DNA of 64,000 nt. Origin: CADEDH01 sp041394285 (GTDB lineage: Bacteria > Actinomycetota > Acidimicrobiia > Acidimicrobiales > SZUA-35). The stretch spans positions 94,024-158,023 of the forward strand of contig JAWKIL010000015.1 in NCBI GenBank assembly GCA_041394285.1, read 5' to 3'. The translations under genes and the position numbers were made by a program. The notes below the pieces were generated by a model. The model saw only the letters and a list, made by a program, of their open reading frames with translations, had not been told where the DNA came from and made no database searches. This document shows positions 51,328 through 60,620 of the stretch, in pieces (position 1 is the stretch's first letter; the number at the start of each line of letters is the position of its first letter).

Positions 51328-52266
51328 TCAGCGCACCTCGGCCACGATGTCGGCCACCATGGCGTCGAGGTCGTACTGCGGGGTCCAGCCCCACTCGGCC
51401 CGGGCCGTGGCGTCGTCGATGCGCAGGTTGCGGGCCAGGCTCAGCGCCGCCTTGGGGTCGGGCTCGAAGGTGATCTCGGCCGCCGGCACGGCCCGCCGCA
51501 CCGCCTCGGCGATCTCACCGGCGTTGGGGGTGGGGGCCACCCCGTCCACCAGGTAGTTGATGGCCTTGATCGAGTCCCTGGGGGCGGCGGCCAGATCGAG
51601 GGCGGCCCGGGCCGCGTCCTTGTAGTAGAGGATCGGGATCACGGTGTCGGGGGTGGCCCACACGGTGAACGCCTCGCCCAGGGCCGGCTTCTCGATCATC
51701 CAGCTCGTGTACTGGGCCAGGCTCCAGGTGGTGACGCCGGGCCCCACGATCGACGGGTACCGCAGGCCCCGGAAGTCGAGCCCGTACTTCGTCCGGTAGT
51801 AGGCGCCCAGGTTCTCCCCGAACACCTTGGTCACGCCGTAGACGGTGTTGGGCCGCTGCAGCGACAGATCGGTCACCGCCCCCGGGCCGAGGTCCCGGCC
51901 ATAGGTGCCGATGCTGGAGGCGAAGATCATCTGCTCGGTGCCGGCCAACCGGGCCGCCTCGATCATGCGGATGAAGCCGATGGCGTTCGCCGTGAGCAGG
52001 GTCTGGGGGTCGGCCTCGCCCGGCCCGGTGAGGATGGCGCCGAAGTGGAACAACCGGGTGGGGGCCACGGCGGCCACCACCGCCTCGGTGGCCTCGGGGT
52101 CGGCCAGGTCGAGGTGGTGGAGCTCCACGGAGTCCTCCAGACCGGTGAGGCGCCCGAAGTTGCCCGACCGGTGGGCCACGTGGATCGGGCCCTCGTCGCG
52201 CTCGATGAGCATGCGGACGATCTCGGCCCCGATGAATCCGGTCCCCCCGGTGATGAGCGTGGTCAT
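51328..52266 (-). CDS. NAD-dependent epimerase/dehydratase (extended SDR)
   Basis: 312 residues. Cofactor loop TGGTGFIG at the N-terminus, catalytic serine in FASSIGTYG (117-118) and YGVTK (Tyr143, Lys147). The IVGPG turn and the C-terminal substrate part fit UDP-sugar-epimerase-like extended SDRs, including the L-threonine dehydrogenase branch. The substrate cannot be fixed. It starts 48 nt from the divergent molybdoenzyme start; CAAGAT 6 nt before its ATG may be a weak leaderless box. It runs in the same direction as the CinA-like gene. Confidence 0.82.
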   Translation of the reverse strand: MTTLITGGTGFIGAEIVRMLIERDEGPIHVAHRSGNFGRLTGLEDSVELHHLDLADPEATEAVVAAVAPTRLFHFGAILTGPGEADPQTLLTANAIGFIRMIEAARLAGTEQMIFASSIGTYGRDLGPGAVTDLSLQRPNTVYGVTKVFGENLGAYYRTKYGLDFRGLRYPSIVGPGVTTWSLAQYTSWMIEKPALGEAFTVWATPDTVIPILYYKDAARAALDLAAAPRDSIKAINYLVDGVAPTPNAGEIAEAVRRAVPAAEITFEPDPKAALSLARNLRIDDATARAEWGWTPQYDLDAMVADIVAEVR

Positions 52267-52275
52267 CCGGGGATC

Positions 52276-52305
52276 TTGACACGTCGGCCCGTTTCCGTCG
52301 ATCTT
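52276..52305 (+). promoter_or_regulatory. Candidate promoter of the molybdoenzyme operon
   Basis: A consensus -35 TTGACA (52276-52281) is followed after 18 nt by GATCTT (52300-52305), a weak -10. The predicted start lies just before the ATG at 52315. Confidence 0.4.
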
Positions 52306-52314
52306 GGTGGACGT

Positions 52315-54654
52315 ATGAGTTCAACCACCGAACCGACGAGCGCGCCCTCCGGCGGACCGGACGACGCCTGGCACACCACGGCCTGCGTGCTGTGCAGCAA
52401 CAACTGCGGCATCGAGGTCCGACTCGAGGGCCGCACGATCAGCCGGGTCCGGGGCAACAAGCGCCACGTTGCGTCCAAGGGCTACACCTGCGAGAAGGCC
52501 CTGCGGGTCGACCACTACCAGAACGCCCGCAGCCGGCTCACCACGCCGCTGCGCCGCACCCCGGACGGAGGCTACGAGCCGATCGACTGGGACACGGCCA
52601 TCACGGAGGTGGCGGCCGGCCTGCGTGCGGTGGGGGAGCGGCACGGCCCCGAGACCGTCATGTACTACGGCGGCGGCGGCCAGGGGAACCACCTGGTGGG
52701 GGCGTACGGGGCGGCCCTGCGCCAGGCGCTGGGGATCACGCGGCGCTCCAACGCCCTGGCCCAGGAGAAGACGGGTGAGGCCTGGGTGGAGGGACGGCTG
52801 TTCGGCACCCACACCCACGGGCACTTCGCCCAGGCCGAGGTGGCGCTGTTCCTGGGCAAGAACCCGTGGCACTCCCATGGCTTCGACGAGGCCCGGCGGG
52901 TGCTCAAAGCCATCGCCGCCGACCCCGGCCGCACCCTGATCGTGGTCGACCCCCGCCGTTCTGAGACGGCCGACCTGGCCGACGTCTGGCTCCCGGTGCG
53001 GCCCGGCACCGACGCCTTCCTCCTGGCCGCCCTGGGCGCGGTCGTGGTGGAGGAGAACCTGGTGGCGGCCGACTGGCTGGCGGCCAACGCCGTGGGGGTG
53101 GAGGAGACGGCGGCGGCCCTGCGTTCCCTGCCGGTGGCGACCCTGGCCGACCGGTGCGGCATCGACGAACCCACGATCCGCTCGGTGGCCCGCCGGTTGG
53201 CGTCGGCCCGGGGGCGGGTGGCCGTCTACGAGGATCTGGGAGTGGAGATGGCCCCCCACTCCACGCTCGTGTCCTACCTCCAGCGGGTGCTGTGGATCCT
53301 GGTGGGGGCGTATGGAGCGACCGGCGGGATGTCGGCCCACACCTCGATGGCGCCCCTGTTCACCTACGGGGCGTCAGGGGCCGAGCCGACCGACCCGGTC
53401 ACCGGGGGCGCCATCATCAGCGGCCTGGTACCGTGCAACGAGATCGCCGAGGGCATCCTCAGCGACCACCCCCGCCGCACCCGGGCCCTGTTCATCGAGA
53501 GCGCCAACCCGGTGCATTCCCTGGCCGAGTCGGCCGCCTTCCGCCGCGCCATGCGGGCCTGCGAGCTCACCGTGGTGGTCGACGTGGCCCTCACCGAGAC
53601 GGCCCGGGAGGCCGACTACGTGCTGCCTGCCGCCTCCCAGTACGAGAAGGTGGAGACGACGTTTTTCGGGATGAACTTCCCCGACAACTGGTTCTGCCTT
53701 CGGCCCCCCATCCTCGATCCGCTGGGAGAGTCGCTACCGGAGGCCGAGATCCACAGCCGCCTGGTCCGGGCCCTGGGCCTGGTGACCGACGACGATCTCG
53801 AGCCGCTGCGGGCGGCGGCGGCCGACGGGATCGACCGGTTCGCCGGCGCCTTCCTGGCCGCCACCGCGGCCCGGCCGGCGCTGGCCGGCGTGGGGGCGGT
53901 GGTGCTGTACGAGACCCTGGGCCGCACCCTGGGCCCCGGCATGGAGGCGGCGGCGGCCCTGTGGTTCAGCGCCCAGCAGGTGGCCATGCGCTTCCCCGAC
54001 CAGGTCCGGGCGGCCGGCCACCAGGGTGACGGGCCGGCGCTGGGTACCGCCCTGTTCGAGGCTCTGCTGGCCAACCCCGACGGCGTGGTCTTCACCCGCC
54101 ACGAGCACCAGCAGGCCTTCGATCTGCTGCGCACCCCTGACCAGAAGATCCACCTCGCCATCCCCGAGCTGCTCGACGAGTTGCGCCGGCTGCCCGAGAC
54201 CCCGGAGCGTTACACCAGCGACGAGTTCCCGTTCGTGCTGTCGGCCGGCGAGCGCCGGGCCTTCACCGCCAACACGATCATGCGGGACCCGGCGTGGCGC
54301 CGGCGCGATCCCGAGGGGGCGCTGCGCCTCAGCCCGACCGACGCCGACCGCCTCGGCATCAGCGACGGGGCCCGGGTGCGGATCACCACCCCCGGCGGCC
54401 AGGCGGTGGCGGTGGCCGAGATCAACGACACGATGATGGCCGGCCACGTCGCCCTGCCCAACGGGCTGGGCCTGGCCTGGTCGGCCGCCGGGGGTGGGCC
54501 CGAGGTCGTGGGCGTGGCCCCCAACGAGCTGACCACCGCCGACTGGCGAGATCCCATCGCCGGCACCCCGTGGCACAAGCACGTCCCGGCACGCCTGGAG
54601 TTGGTAGCGTCGGGCGTGGGGTCGCCATCGGTGAGCCCCGGAAGGAGCAGCTGA
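52315..54654 (+). CDS. Molybdopterin-dependent oxidoreductase (formate dehydrogenase/nitrate reductase superfamily)
   Basis: 779 residues. The N-terminus binds a [4Fe-4S] cluster through Cys24, Cys27, Cys31 and Cys59 (CVLCSNNC ... YTC). AQEKTGEAWVEGRLFG, FLGKNPWHSHG and IESANPVHS mark the molybdopterin domains, and the C-terminal part from about residue 640 is the dinucleotide-binding beta-barrel (LPNGLGLAW). No signal peptide, so it is cytoplasmic. It resembles actinobacterial single-subunit molybdoenzymes of unknown substrate. The stop overlaps the start of the HxlR gene by one base. Confidence 0.87.
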   Translation: MSSTTEPTSAPSGGPDDAWHTTACVLCSNNCGIEVRLEGRTISRVRGNKRHVASKGYTCEKALRVDHYQNARSRLTTPLRRTPDGGYEPIDWDTAITEVAAGLRAVGERHGPETVMYYGGGGQGNHLVGAYGAALRQALGITRRSNALAQEKTGEAWVEGRLFGTHTHGHFAQAEVALFLGKNPWHSHGFDEARRVLKAIAADPGRTLIVVDPRRSETADLADVWLPVRPGTDAFLLAALGAVVVEENLVAADWLAANAVGVEETAAALRSLPVATLADRCGIDEPTIRSVARRLASARGRVAVYEDLGVEMAPHSTLVSYLQRVLWILVGAYGATGGMSAHTSMAPLFTYGASGAEPTDPVTGGAIISGLVPCNEIAEGILSDHPRRTRALFIESANPVHSLAESAAFRRAMRACELTVVVDVALTETAREADYVLPAASQYEKVETTFFGMNFPDNWFCLRPPILDPLGESLPEAEIHSRLVRALGLVTDDDLEPLRAAAADGIDRFAGAFLAATAARPALAGVGAVVLYETLGRTLGPGMEAAAALWFSAQQVAMRFPDQVRAAGHQGDGPALGTALFEALLANPDGVVFTRHEHQQAFDLLRTPDQKIHLAIPELLDELRRLPETPERYTSDEFPFVLSAGERRAFTANTIMRDPAWRRRDPEGALRLSPTDADRLGISDGARVRITTPGGQAVAVAEINDTMMAGHVALPNGLGLAWSAAGGGPEVVGVAPNELTTADWRDPIAGTPWHKHVPARLELVASGVGSPSVSPGRSS

Positions 54655-55136
54655 TGAGGCGCACCCGCTTCGAGGCCGACGTGTGCCCGGTGGCCCGCAC
54701 GGTGGATCTGCTGGGCGACTGGTGGACACCGCTGGTGCTCCGCGAGCTGCTGCTGGGCCAGGATCGTTTCGCCCGCATCCAGGAGCGCCTGGAGATCCCC
54801 CGGGCCGTGCTGGCTGCCCGCCTCCGCCGCCTGGAGGCCGAAGGGCTGGTGAACAGGGTCCGCTACGAGGACCACCCGCCCCGCGACGCCTACCGGCTCA
54901 CGGCCAAGGGCCGGGCCACCGGCGATGTGATCATGGCCATGTGGCGCTACGGCCACGACTGGTTGGCCGGCGACGACCAGGTGGTGGTCCCCTACGACAA
55001 CCGCACCGGCGACCCGGTGCGACCCACCGTGATCGACGAGACGACCGGCCGGCCGATCGAGCTGGCCGCCGTGCGCCGCCGGGTCCGGCCCGCAACCGAC
55101 GGCGCGAGCGACCGGCACGACGAGAGGCGCCAGTGA
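54654..55136 (+). CDS. HxlR-family transcriptional regulator
   Basis: 160 residues. The N-terminal CPVARTVDLLGDWWTPLVLR and the winged-helix core RFARIQERLEIPRAVLAARL match the HxlR family, which senses reactive or electrophilic compounds through a conserved N-terminal cysteine (Cys11 here). The C-terminal 50 residues are a variable extension. It overlaps both its neighbours (TGATG upstream, GTGA downstream), so it is part of the molybdoenzyme-transporter operon and probably controls it. Confidence 0.87.
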   Translation: MRRTRFEADVCPVARTVDLLGDWWTPLVLRELLLGQDRFARIQERLEIPRAVLAARLRRLEAEGLVNRVRYEDHPPRDAYRLTAKGRATGDVIMAMWRYGHDWLAGDDQVVVPYDNRTGDPVRPTVIDETTGRPIELAAVRRRVRPATDGASDRHDERRQ

Positions 55137-56584
55137 CCAGCACCGCCATCCCCACCGGCGCCGCCCCGCCGGCCCCACCGGCCCGGCGGCGGGTGCCGCT
55201 GTCCCTGCTGGTGGTGGCCGGCGGCGTCATCACCGCCGCCTCGCTCGGTGCCCGCTCCACGTTCGGGCTGTTCCTCGACCCGGTGGTGACCACCATCGGC
55301 ACCGGCCGGGCCACGTTCGCCCTGGCCGTGGCGATCCAGAACCTGGCCTGGGGGTTGAGCCAGCCCTTCGCCGGCGCCATCGCCGACCGCTTCGGCACGG
55401 CCAAGGTGCTGAGCGCCGGGGCCGTCGTCTACGCCCTGGGGCTGGTGATGCTGTCGCAGGCCACCTCGGCCGGCGGCGTCTACCTGTCGATCGGCCTCGT
55501 GGTCGGCATCGGCACCGGAGCCGCCAGCTTCGCCGTGGTGCTGTCGGCCGTGGGCCGCATGGCGCCCCCGCATCGGCGATCGATGGCGCTGGGCGTGGCC
55601 TCGGCCATGGGCTCGGTCGGCCAGCTGACCCTGATCCCCCTGTTCCGCTACCTGATCGACTCGATCGGCTGGCAGGACGCGGCGCTGTGGCTGGGGGCGA
55701 TCGTGCTGTCCGTCATCGTCTTCGCCCCCCTGCTGCGGGGCCGCAGCGCCGAGCAGGCGGCCCAGGCCGTGAGCGCCGAGCAGGCGGCCCTGGCGGCGGC
55801 CGCACCCAAGGTTCCCCTGCGCCACGAGCTGCGCCGGGCGGCCCACTCCCGGGCCTTCCTGCTGTTGAACCTCGGCTTCTTCGTGTGCGGGTTCCACGTG
55901 ACCTTCGTCGGCACCCACCTCGCCTCCTATGCCGTGGACGTGGGGCAACCCCGTTCGGTGGCGGCCACCGCCCTGGCTGTCATCGGCCTGTTCAACATCT
56001 TCGGCTCGCTCCTGGCCGGAGCGCTGGGGGCCCGCTACGCCAAGCGCAAGCTGCTGTCGATCATCTACGGCACCCGGGCCGTGGTGTTCGCGTTGTTCAT
56101 GGTGATGCCCCACACCACCACCTCGTTCCTGGTGTTCGGAGCGGCCATGGGCGTGCTGTGGCTGTCCACCGTGCCCCTCACGTCGGGCATCGTGGCCAGC
56201 CAGTTCGGCACCGCCCACGCCGGGACCCTGTTCGGCATCGTGTTCCTGTCCCACCAGCTGGGCGCGTTCGTCGGGGCCTGGATGGGCGGCACGCTGGCCG
56301 ACCGCCTCCACTCCTACAACCCGGTCTGGTGGATCGGGGTGGGCCTGGGCGTGATGGCGGCCATCGTCCACCTCCTGATCGACGAGGGACCCCAGCCCGA
56401 CGTGCCGGCGGCGCCCGAAGGACGGCTCGCCACCCGTCCCGCCTTCGGCGCCGCCGTGGTGGTGGGCGGCCTGAGCCTGGCCGGGGTGATCGGAGCGCTG
56501 CACGCCACGGCCACTGCAGCCGAGACGGCGGGCGGCGGTTCCCCGGCCGCCGTCTTCTGCCCCCTTCACGTGATGACCGGCTGA
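55133..56584 (+). CDS. MFS transporter (oxalate/formate antiporter-like)
   Basis: 483 residues with about twelve hydrophobic helices and a long central cytoplasmic loop rich in Ala/Glu/Gln (about residue 200-230). The N-terminal STFGLFLDPVV and QNLAWGLSQPFAGAIADRFG resemble the monocarboxylate/oxalate-formate family of MFS carriers. Coupled to the HxlR and molybdoenzyme genes, it may carry the substrate or product of the molybdoenzyme. A final hydrophobic stretch near the C-terminus is an extra helix. Confidence 0.83.
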   Translation: MTSTAIPTGAAPPAPPARRRVPLSLLVVAGGVITAASLGARSTFGLFLDPVVTTIGTGRATFALAVAIQNLAWGLSQPFAGAIADRFGTAKVLSAGAVVYALGLVMLSQATSAGGVYLSIGLVVGIGTGAASFAVVLSAVGRMAPPHRRSMALGVASAMGSVGQLTLIPLFRYLIDSIGWQDAALWLGAIVLSVIVFAPLLRGRSAEQAAQAVSAEQAALAAAAPKVPLRHELRRAAHSRAFLLLNLGFFVCGFHVTFVGTHLASYAVDVGQPRSVAATALAVIGLFNIFGSLLAGALGARYAKRKLLSIIYGTRAVVFALFMVMPHTTTSFLVFGAAMGVLWLSTVPLTSGIVASQFGTAHAGTLFGIVFLSHQLGAFVGAWMGGTLADRLHSYNPVWWIGVGLGVMAAIVHLLIDEGPQPDVPAAPEGRLATRPAFGAAVVVGGLSLAGVIGALHATATAAETAGGGSPAAVFCPLHVMTG

Positions 56585-56678
56585 GCGCCGTCGCCGGGAC
56601 CGGGCCAACTGGACCGCCACCGGCCCCACCCCCATACTCGGTGGCGTTGAACCGGCACCCGATGCGGGAGTGTTGACC

Positions 56679-58325
56679 GTGGCACCGTTGATCGAACCTG
56701 GCGTGGAGTACGAGTGGTTCAAGCTGGGCGACCTGGTGGACCGGGCCGCCCGCCTGTGGCCCGGCCGTCCGGCGGTCATCTTCGGCGACCAGCGCTGGAC
56801 CTGGATCGAGCTGGCGGCCGAGGTGGACCGGGTGGCCAAGGGCCTGATGGCGGCGGGCGTCGCCTCCGGCGACCACGTGGCCGTCTGGATGACCAACCGC
56901 CCCGAGTGGGTGTTCACCATGTTCGCCGCCGGCAAGGTGGGGGCCTGCCTGGTGCCGCTCAACACCCGGTACCGGGCCGACGACGCCGCGTTCACTGTGG
57001 CCGACTCCCAGGCCAGCCTCATGATCACGCTCGACCGGTCGGGCCCGATCGACTTCGCCGCCATGCTCCAGGACGCCCGGACCCAGATCGAGGCGGCCGG
57101 CCACCTGCGCCGGATCGTGGTGCTCGACACCACCGGCGGGCCGGGCGTGGCCACCGTCCCCGGGTCGTCGAGCTGGGACGAGCTGGTGGCCGGCGGGGTA
57201 GCGGTGACCGACGGCGAGCTGGCCGAGCGGGCGGCCTCGGTGTCGGTGGACCAGCTGATGATGCTGGCCTACACCTCGGGCACCACGGGCCACCCCAAGG
57301 GGGTGCAGCACAGCCACCGGCCCCTGCGCAACGTGCGGGAGCGGGCCATCCTGTGGGGCAACACGTTCAACGACGTCCACATGGGCTACCTGCCTCTGTT
57401 CCACCTCTTCGGCTTCTCCGAGGTGGCCGTGATGGCGGCCATCACGGGGGCCTGCCAGGTGGTGATGGACGCTTTCGACGGCGAGCGCACGCTCGACCTG
57501 ATCGAGCAGCACGGGGCCAGCATCATCCACGGCTTCGACTCCCACTACAAGGACCTGCTGGCGGCCCAGGCCCGCCAACCCCGGGACCTGTCGTCGCTGC
57601 GCTACGGCACCCTGGCCGCCGGGATGGAGTCGAGCACACCCACCGCCCGGGCGGCCCAGGAGGCCCTGTGCCCCACGGTGAGCGGCTACGGGATGAGCGA
57701 AGTGTGGGCCTTCACCTCGGCCAGCCACCAGAGCCACTCGGTGGAGCAGCGCACCGAGGCCTCGGGCTTCCCCTGCGACGGGATCGAGTACCAGATCCGA
57801 GACCTGGAGACCGGCCGGGAGGCGGCGCCCGATGTGCCCGGTGCCCTGTTCGTGCGGGGCTACACCGTCACCCGGGGCTACTGGCAGCGGCCGGAGGCCA
57901 ACACCCAGACGATCGACGCCGACGGCTGGCTCGACACCGGCGATCTGGCCCGGGTCCGACCCGACGGCCACCTGGTGTTCATGGGCCGCCACAAGGACAT
58001 GCTCAAGGTGGGCGGGGAGAACGTGTCGCCGGCCGAGGTGGAGGGCTACCTGCTGGCCTCGGGCGGCATCCAGGAGATCGCCGTGGTCGGCTACCCCGAT
58101 CCCCGGCTGGCCGAGGTGCCGGTGGCCTACGTGATCCCGTCGGCCCCCGGGTCGGTCACGGCCGACGAGCTGATCGAGCGGTGCAAGGGCCGGATCGCCA
58201 GCTTCAAGATCCCCCGCCACGTGTTCCTGGTCGACGCCCTGCCGATGACGCCATCGGGCAAGATCCGCAAGGTCGAGCTGCGGGCCATGGCCATCGACTC
58301 GCTGGGCGATCCCAACCACGCCTGA
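56679..58325 (+). CDS. Fatty-acid--CoA ligase (ANL superfamily)
   Basis: 548 residues. ATP-binding motif YTSGTTGHPKGV, A5 GYGMSE, A7 WLDTGDLA, A8-like GRHKDMLKVGGENVSPAEVE and the A10 lysine in PSGKIRK are all intact, so it should activate a carboxylic acid via acyl-AMP to acyl-CoA. GTG 56679 has a GGGAG element 8 nt upstream; an alternative GTG lies at 56670. It is the entry point to the acyl-CoA enzymes nearby. Downstream lies copy 2 of the 49-bp palindrome. Confidence 0.9.
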   Translation: MAPLIEPGVEYEWFKLGDLVDRAARLWPGRPAVIFGDQRWTWIELAAEVDRVAKGLMAAGVASGDHVAVWMTNRPEWVFTMFAAGKVGACLVPLNTRYRADDAAFTVADSQASLMITLDRSGPIDFAAMLQDARTQIEAAGHLRRIVVLDTTGGPGVATVPGSSSWDELVAGGVAVTDGELAERAASVSVDQLMMLAYTSGTTGHPKGVQHSHRPLRNVRERAILWGNTFNDVHMGYLPLFHLFGFSEVAVMAAITGACQVVMDAFDGERTLDLIEQHGASIIHGFDSHYKDLLAAQARQPRDLSSLRYGTLAAGMESSTPTARAAQEALCPTVSGYGMSEVWAFTSASHQSHSVEQRTEASGFPCDGIEYQIRDLETGREAAPDVPGALFVRGYTVTRGYWQRPEANTQTIDADGWLDTGDLARVRPDGHLVFMGRHKDMLKVGGENVSPAEVEGYLLASGGIQEIAVVGYPDPRLAEVPVAYVIPSAPGSVTADELIERCKGRIASFKIPRHVFLVDALPMTPSGKIRKVELRAMAIDSLGDPNHA

Positions 58326-58333
58326 ACGCCGCC

Positions 58334-58382
58334 GAAATTAGGAGCCTGAGCGGCGCTGAGCGCCGCTCAGGCTCCTAATTTC
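58334..58382. repeat. 49-bp near-perfect palindrome (repeat family B, copy 2)
   Basis: Arms 58334-58357 and 58359-58382 are exact inverted copies around a single base. Relative to copy 1 only the innermost arm base and the centre differ, and the pair changes from C-G to T-A, which keeps the stem. It lies 9 nt past the ligase stop and 27 nt before the next start, both genes being on the plus strand. Confidence 0.85.
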
Positions 58383-58408
58383 CCGGCAGCAGGGTTCACT
58401 GTGAGGCC

Positions 58409-59701
58409 ATGACCAGCGCCACCACCAAGCGACCGCCGCTGCCGACGGGGGTGTTGTTCGTGCTCGCCGCCAGTGCCGCCCATTCGCTGGGGGCCATGGC
58501 CATGGCGGTGGCCCTGGGCAAGGTGGTGTTCGACCTCACCGGCCGGGCCCTCGATCTCGGCCTGCTGGGGCTGGCCGAGTTCCTGCCCACCGCCCTGCTC
58601 GCCCCGCTGGTGGGCTCGGCCGCCGACCGGTTCGACCGTCGGCAGGTGGTGGCCGTCGGGTTCACCCTGGAGGCCGCCGTCTACGTGGCCCTGGCCGCCT
58701 ACGTGGGTGCCGCCGGCTCGTCGGCCCCGGTGTGGCCGATCTTCGCCCTGGCCGTCGGCTTCGGCACGGCCCGGGCCACCGTGGCCCCCGCCATCCGGGC
58801 CCTGCCCGCCGATCTGGCCGGCGACCAGCTGGCCCGGGTCATCCCGCTCAGCTCCGCCTCGTGGCAGCTGTCGATGATCCTGGGGCCGGTCATCGGGGGC
58901 ATGCTGCTCGTGGTCGGGCGGCCGTGGCCGTTCGCGGTGTCGGCCGCCGGGTTGCTCGTGGGCATCGTCCTGGTGTCCCGGGTGCCCGATGTGCGGCCGA
59001 TGCTGGAGGCCGCCCGGGCCCAGGCCCACGCCGAGCGGGCCGAGGGCGACGAGCCGGGGCCCCTGCGGGAGGCGTTGGAGGGGCTGGCGTTCGTGCGCCG
59101 GACACCGATCCTGCTGGGGGCCATCTCGCTCGACCTGTTCGCCGTGCTGTTCGGCGGTGCCGTCGCCCTGCTCCCGGCCATCGCCGAGACCCGCCTCGGC
59201 GTGGGTGCCATCGGCCTGGGGTGGCTGCGGGCGGCCACCGGGATCGGAGCCGGCCTCACCACCCTGCTGCTGGCCTGGCGTCCCGTCGACCGTCGGGTGG
59301 GCCGGGTGCTGCTCGTGGCGGTGGCTGTGTTCGGCGGCGCCACCCTGGTGCTGGCCGCCACCCGCACCTATGCCGTGGCCTTCGTCGCCCTGCTGGTGCT
59401 GAGCGCGGCCGACGCCATCAGCGTGTTCATCCGGGGGACGCTGGTGCCGTTGGTGACGCCACCGGTGCAGCGGGGCCGGGTGCTGGCCACCGAGAATGTG
59501 TTCATCGGCGCCTCCAACGAGCTGGGGGCGTTCGAGTCGGGCGTGGCCGGCCAGCTCATGGGGGTGTCGGGGGCGGTGGCCCTCGGCGGGGTGGCCACGC
59601 TGGCCATCGTCGGCCTGTGGTGGATCCTGTTCCCCGCCCTGCGGGATGTCGACCGGTTCGGCGACGTCGCCGCGCCCGCCCTGCCAACCAGTGAACTCTG
59701 A
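58409..59701 (+). CDS. MFS transporter (DHA3/EntS-like)
   Basis: 430 residues with about twelve hydrophobic helices. AADRFDRRQVVA after helix 2 is the MFS motif A, and GTARATVAPAIRALPADL and GALAPLVTPPVQ-like segments (here LVPLVTPPVQRGRVLATEN) are typical of the MFS_3/EntS exporter family. It is likely an exporter of a hydrophobic or siderophore-like compound. Start ATG 58409; the spacing from the ligase gene and the palindrome between suggest a separate transcript or attenuated read-through. Confidence 0.83.
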   Translation: MTSATTKRPPLPTGVLFVLAASAAHSLGAMAMAVALGKVVFDLTGRALDLGLLGLAEFLPTALLAPLVGSAADRFDRRQVVAVGFTLEAAVYVALAAYVGAAGSSAPVWPIFALAVGFGTARATVAPAIRALPADLAGDQLARVIPLSSASWQLSMILGPVIGGMLLVVGRPWPFAVSAAGLLVGIVLVSRVPDVRPMLEAARAQAHAERAEGDEPGPLREALEGLAFVRRTPILLGAISLDLFAVLFGGAVALLPAIAETRLGVGAIGLGWLRAATGIGAGLTTLLLAWRPVDRRVGRVLLVAVAVFGGATLVLAATRTYAVAFVALLVLSAADAISVFIRGTLVPLVTPPVQRGRVLATENVFIGASNELGAFESGVAGQLMGVSGAVALGGVATLAIVGLWWILFPALRDVDRFGDVAAPALPTSEL

Positions 59702-59757
59702 CGCTGGAGCCCGCTCGGCGGTACCCCCGGTCAGAGATCGGCCGACGACCCGGGGAT

Positions 59758-60597
59758 TCAGGCCGCCTTGTACACCAGGGGGAACGTGTCGTCGTCGGTG
59801 ATCAGGTCGCCCGGCTGGAGCCAGGTGTCGTCGGTCCAGATCACGGGGTCGGTGCCCGGTACCGGGGCCCAGCGGGCATCGTCACCCAGCCACCGCCATG
59901 ACACCGCCACCCGCCGGTTGGGGCTGCCGTTGCCCCGGCTGCGGTGCACGATTTGGTAGTCGAACAGCAGGGCGTCGCCCGGCTCCACGTCGAAGCCGAC
60001 GATCTCGTACCGGTCGGGGTGGTCCTCGAAGTTCTCGGTGACGTCGGTGTAGGAGAGCGCCAGGTCGCCGAAGTTGTCCCACATCTTGTTCATCGCCTCG
60101 ATGTCGGGCATCTCTCCCGGCGCCGCGTTGGACGGGCGGAACGTCTTGCCCCACCGGTGCGAGCCCTTCACGAACTCGAGCGCGCTGGCCTCCACCGTCG
60201 ACGGGGTGAGCGCCACCCAGGTGGATGCCACCTGGGTCCCCCGGACCGGCCAGTAGGGGTGATCCTGGTGCCAGTGGAACGGCCGGTCGACCTCGGGGCC
60301 CTTCACGAAGATCTGCTCGAAGTAGATGCGGATGGCCTGGCTCCCGAGCGCCTCGGCGGCCAGCGCCGGCAGATCGGTGGTGTGGAGGAAGGAGCGGAAC
60401 TGCTCGTCGTGGGGGTGGAGGTGCCGGTCCATCCCCGTGCCGCCCCGGCTGGCGGGCGAGGCCAGGAGGCGGTCGACGGCGGCCAGCATCCGCTCGGCGG
60501 TGGTGGCGTCGACCGCTCCCGGAATCTTTATCACGCCGTCGCGCCGGAAGCGCGCCACCTCGTCATCACCCAGCATCCTGGCCGCCGAACCACCCAT
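59758..60597 (-). CDS. Phytanoyl-CoA dioxygenase family protein (PhyH)
   Basis: 279 residues of the Fe(II)/2-oxoglutarate dioxygenase fold. The facial triad is visible: H110 and D112 in HWHQDHPYW and the distal H218 in YQIVHRSRGN, with R228/R229 binding 2-oxoglutarate. Members hydroxylate CoA esters or small natural products. The ATG at 60597 has AGGGGGA upstream. It is divergent from the enoyl-CoA hydratase gene across a 36-bp dyad, which suggests shared control. Confidence 0.88.
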   Translation of the reverse strand: MGGSAARMLGDDEVARFRRDGVIKIPGAVDATTAERMLAAVDRLLASPASRGGTGMDRHLHPHDEQFRSFLHTTDLPALAAEALGSQAIRIYFEQIFVKGPEVDRPFHWHQDHPYWPVRGTQVASTWVALTPSTVEASALEFVKGSHRWGKTFRPSNAAPGEMPDIEAMNKMWDNFGDLALSYTDVTENFEDHPDRYEIVGFDVEPGDALLFDYQIVHRSRGNGSPNRRVAVSWRWLGDDARWAPVPGTDPVIWTDDTWLQPGDLITDDDTFPLVYKAA

Positions 60598-60620
60598 GCC
60601 ACATTCCCCCTTCAGGGTTC

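Noticed and set aside
50710..52314. Extension of the molybdoenzyme frame far upstream of its start
   Set aside because: The added part lies antisense to the CinA-like and epimerase genes and reads as low complexity; the iron-sulfur cysteines follow ATG 52315 closely.
52315..54654. Molybdoenzyme as a second selenoprotein (formate dehydrogenase type)
   Set aside because: The frame is open to the end with no internal TGA, and I could not identify a Sec/Cys molybdenum ligand position with confidence.
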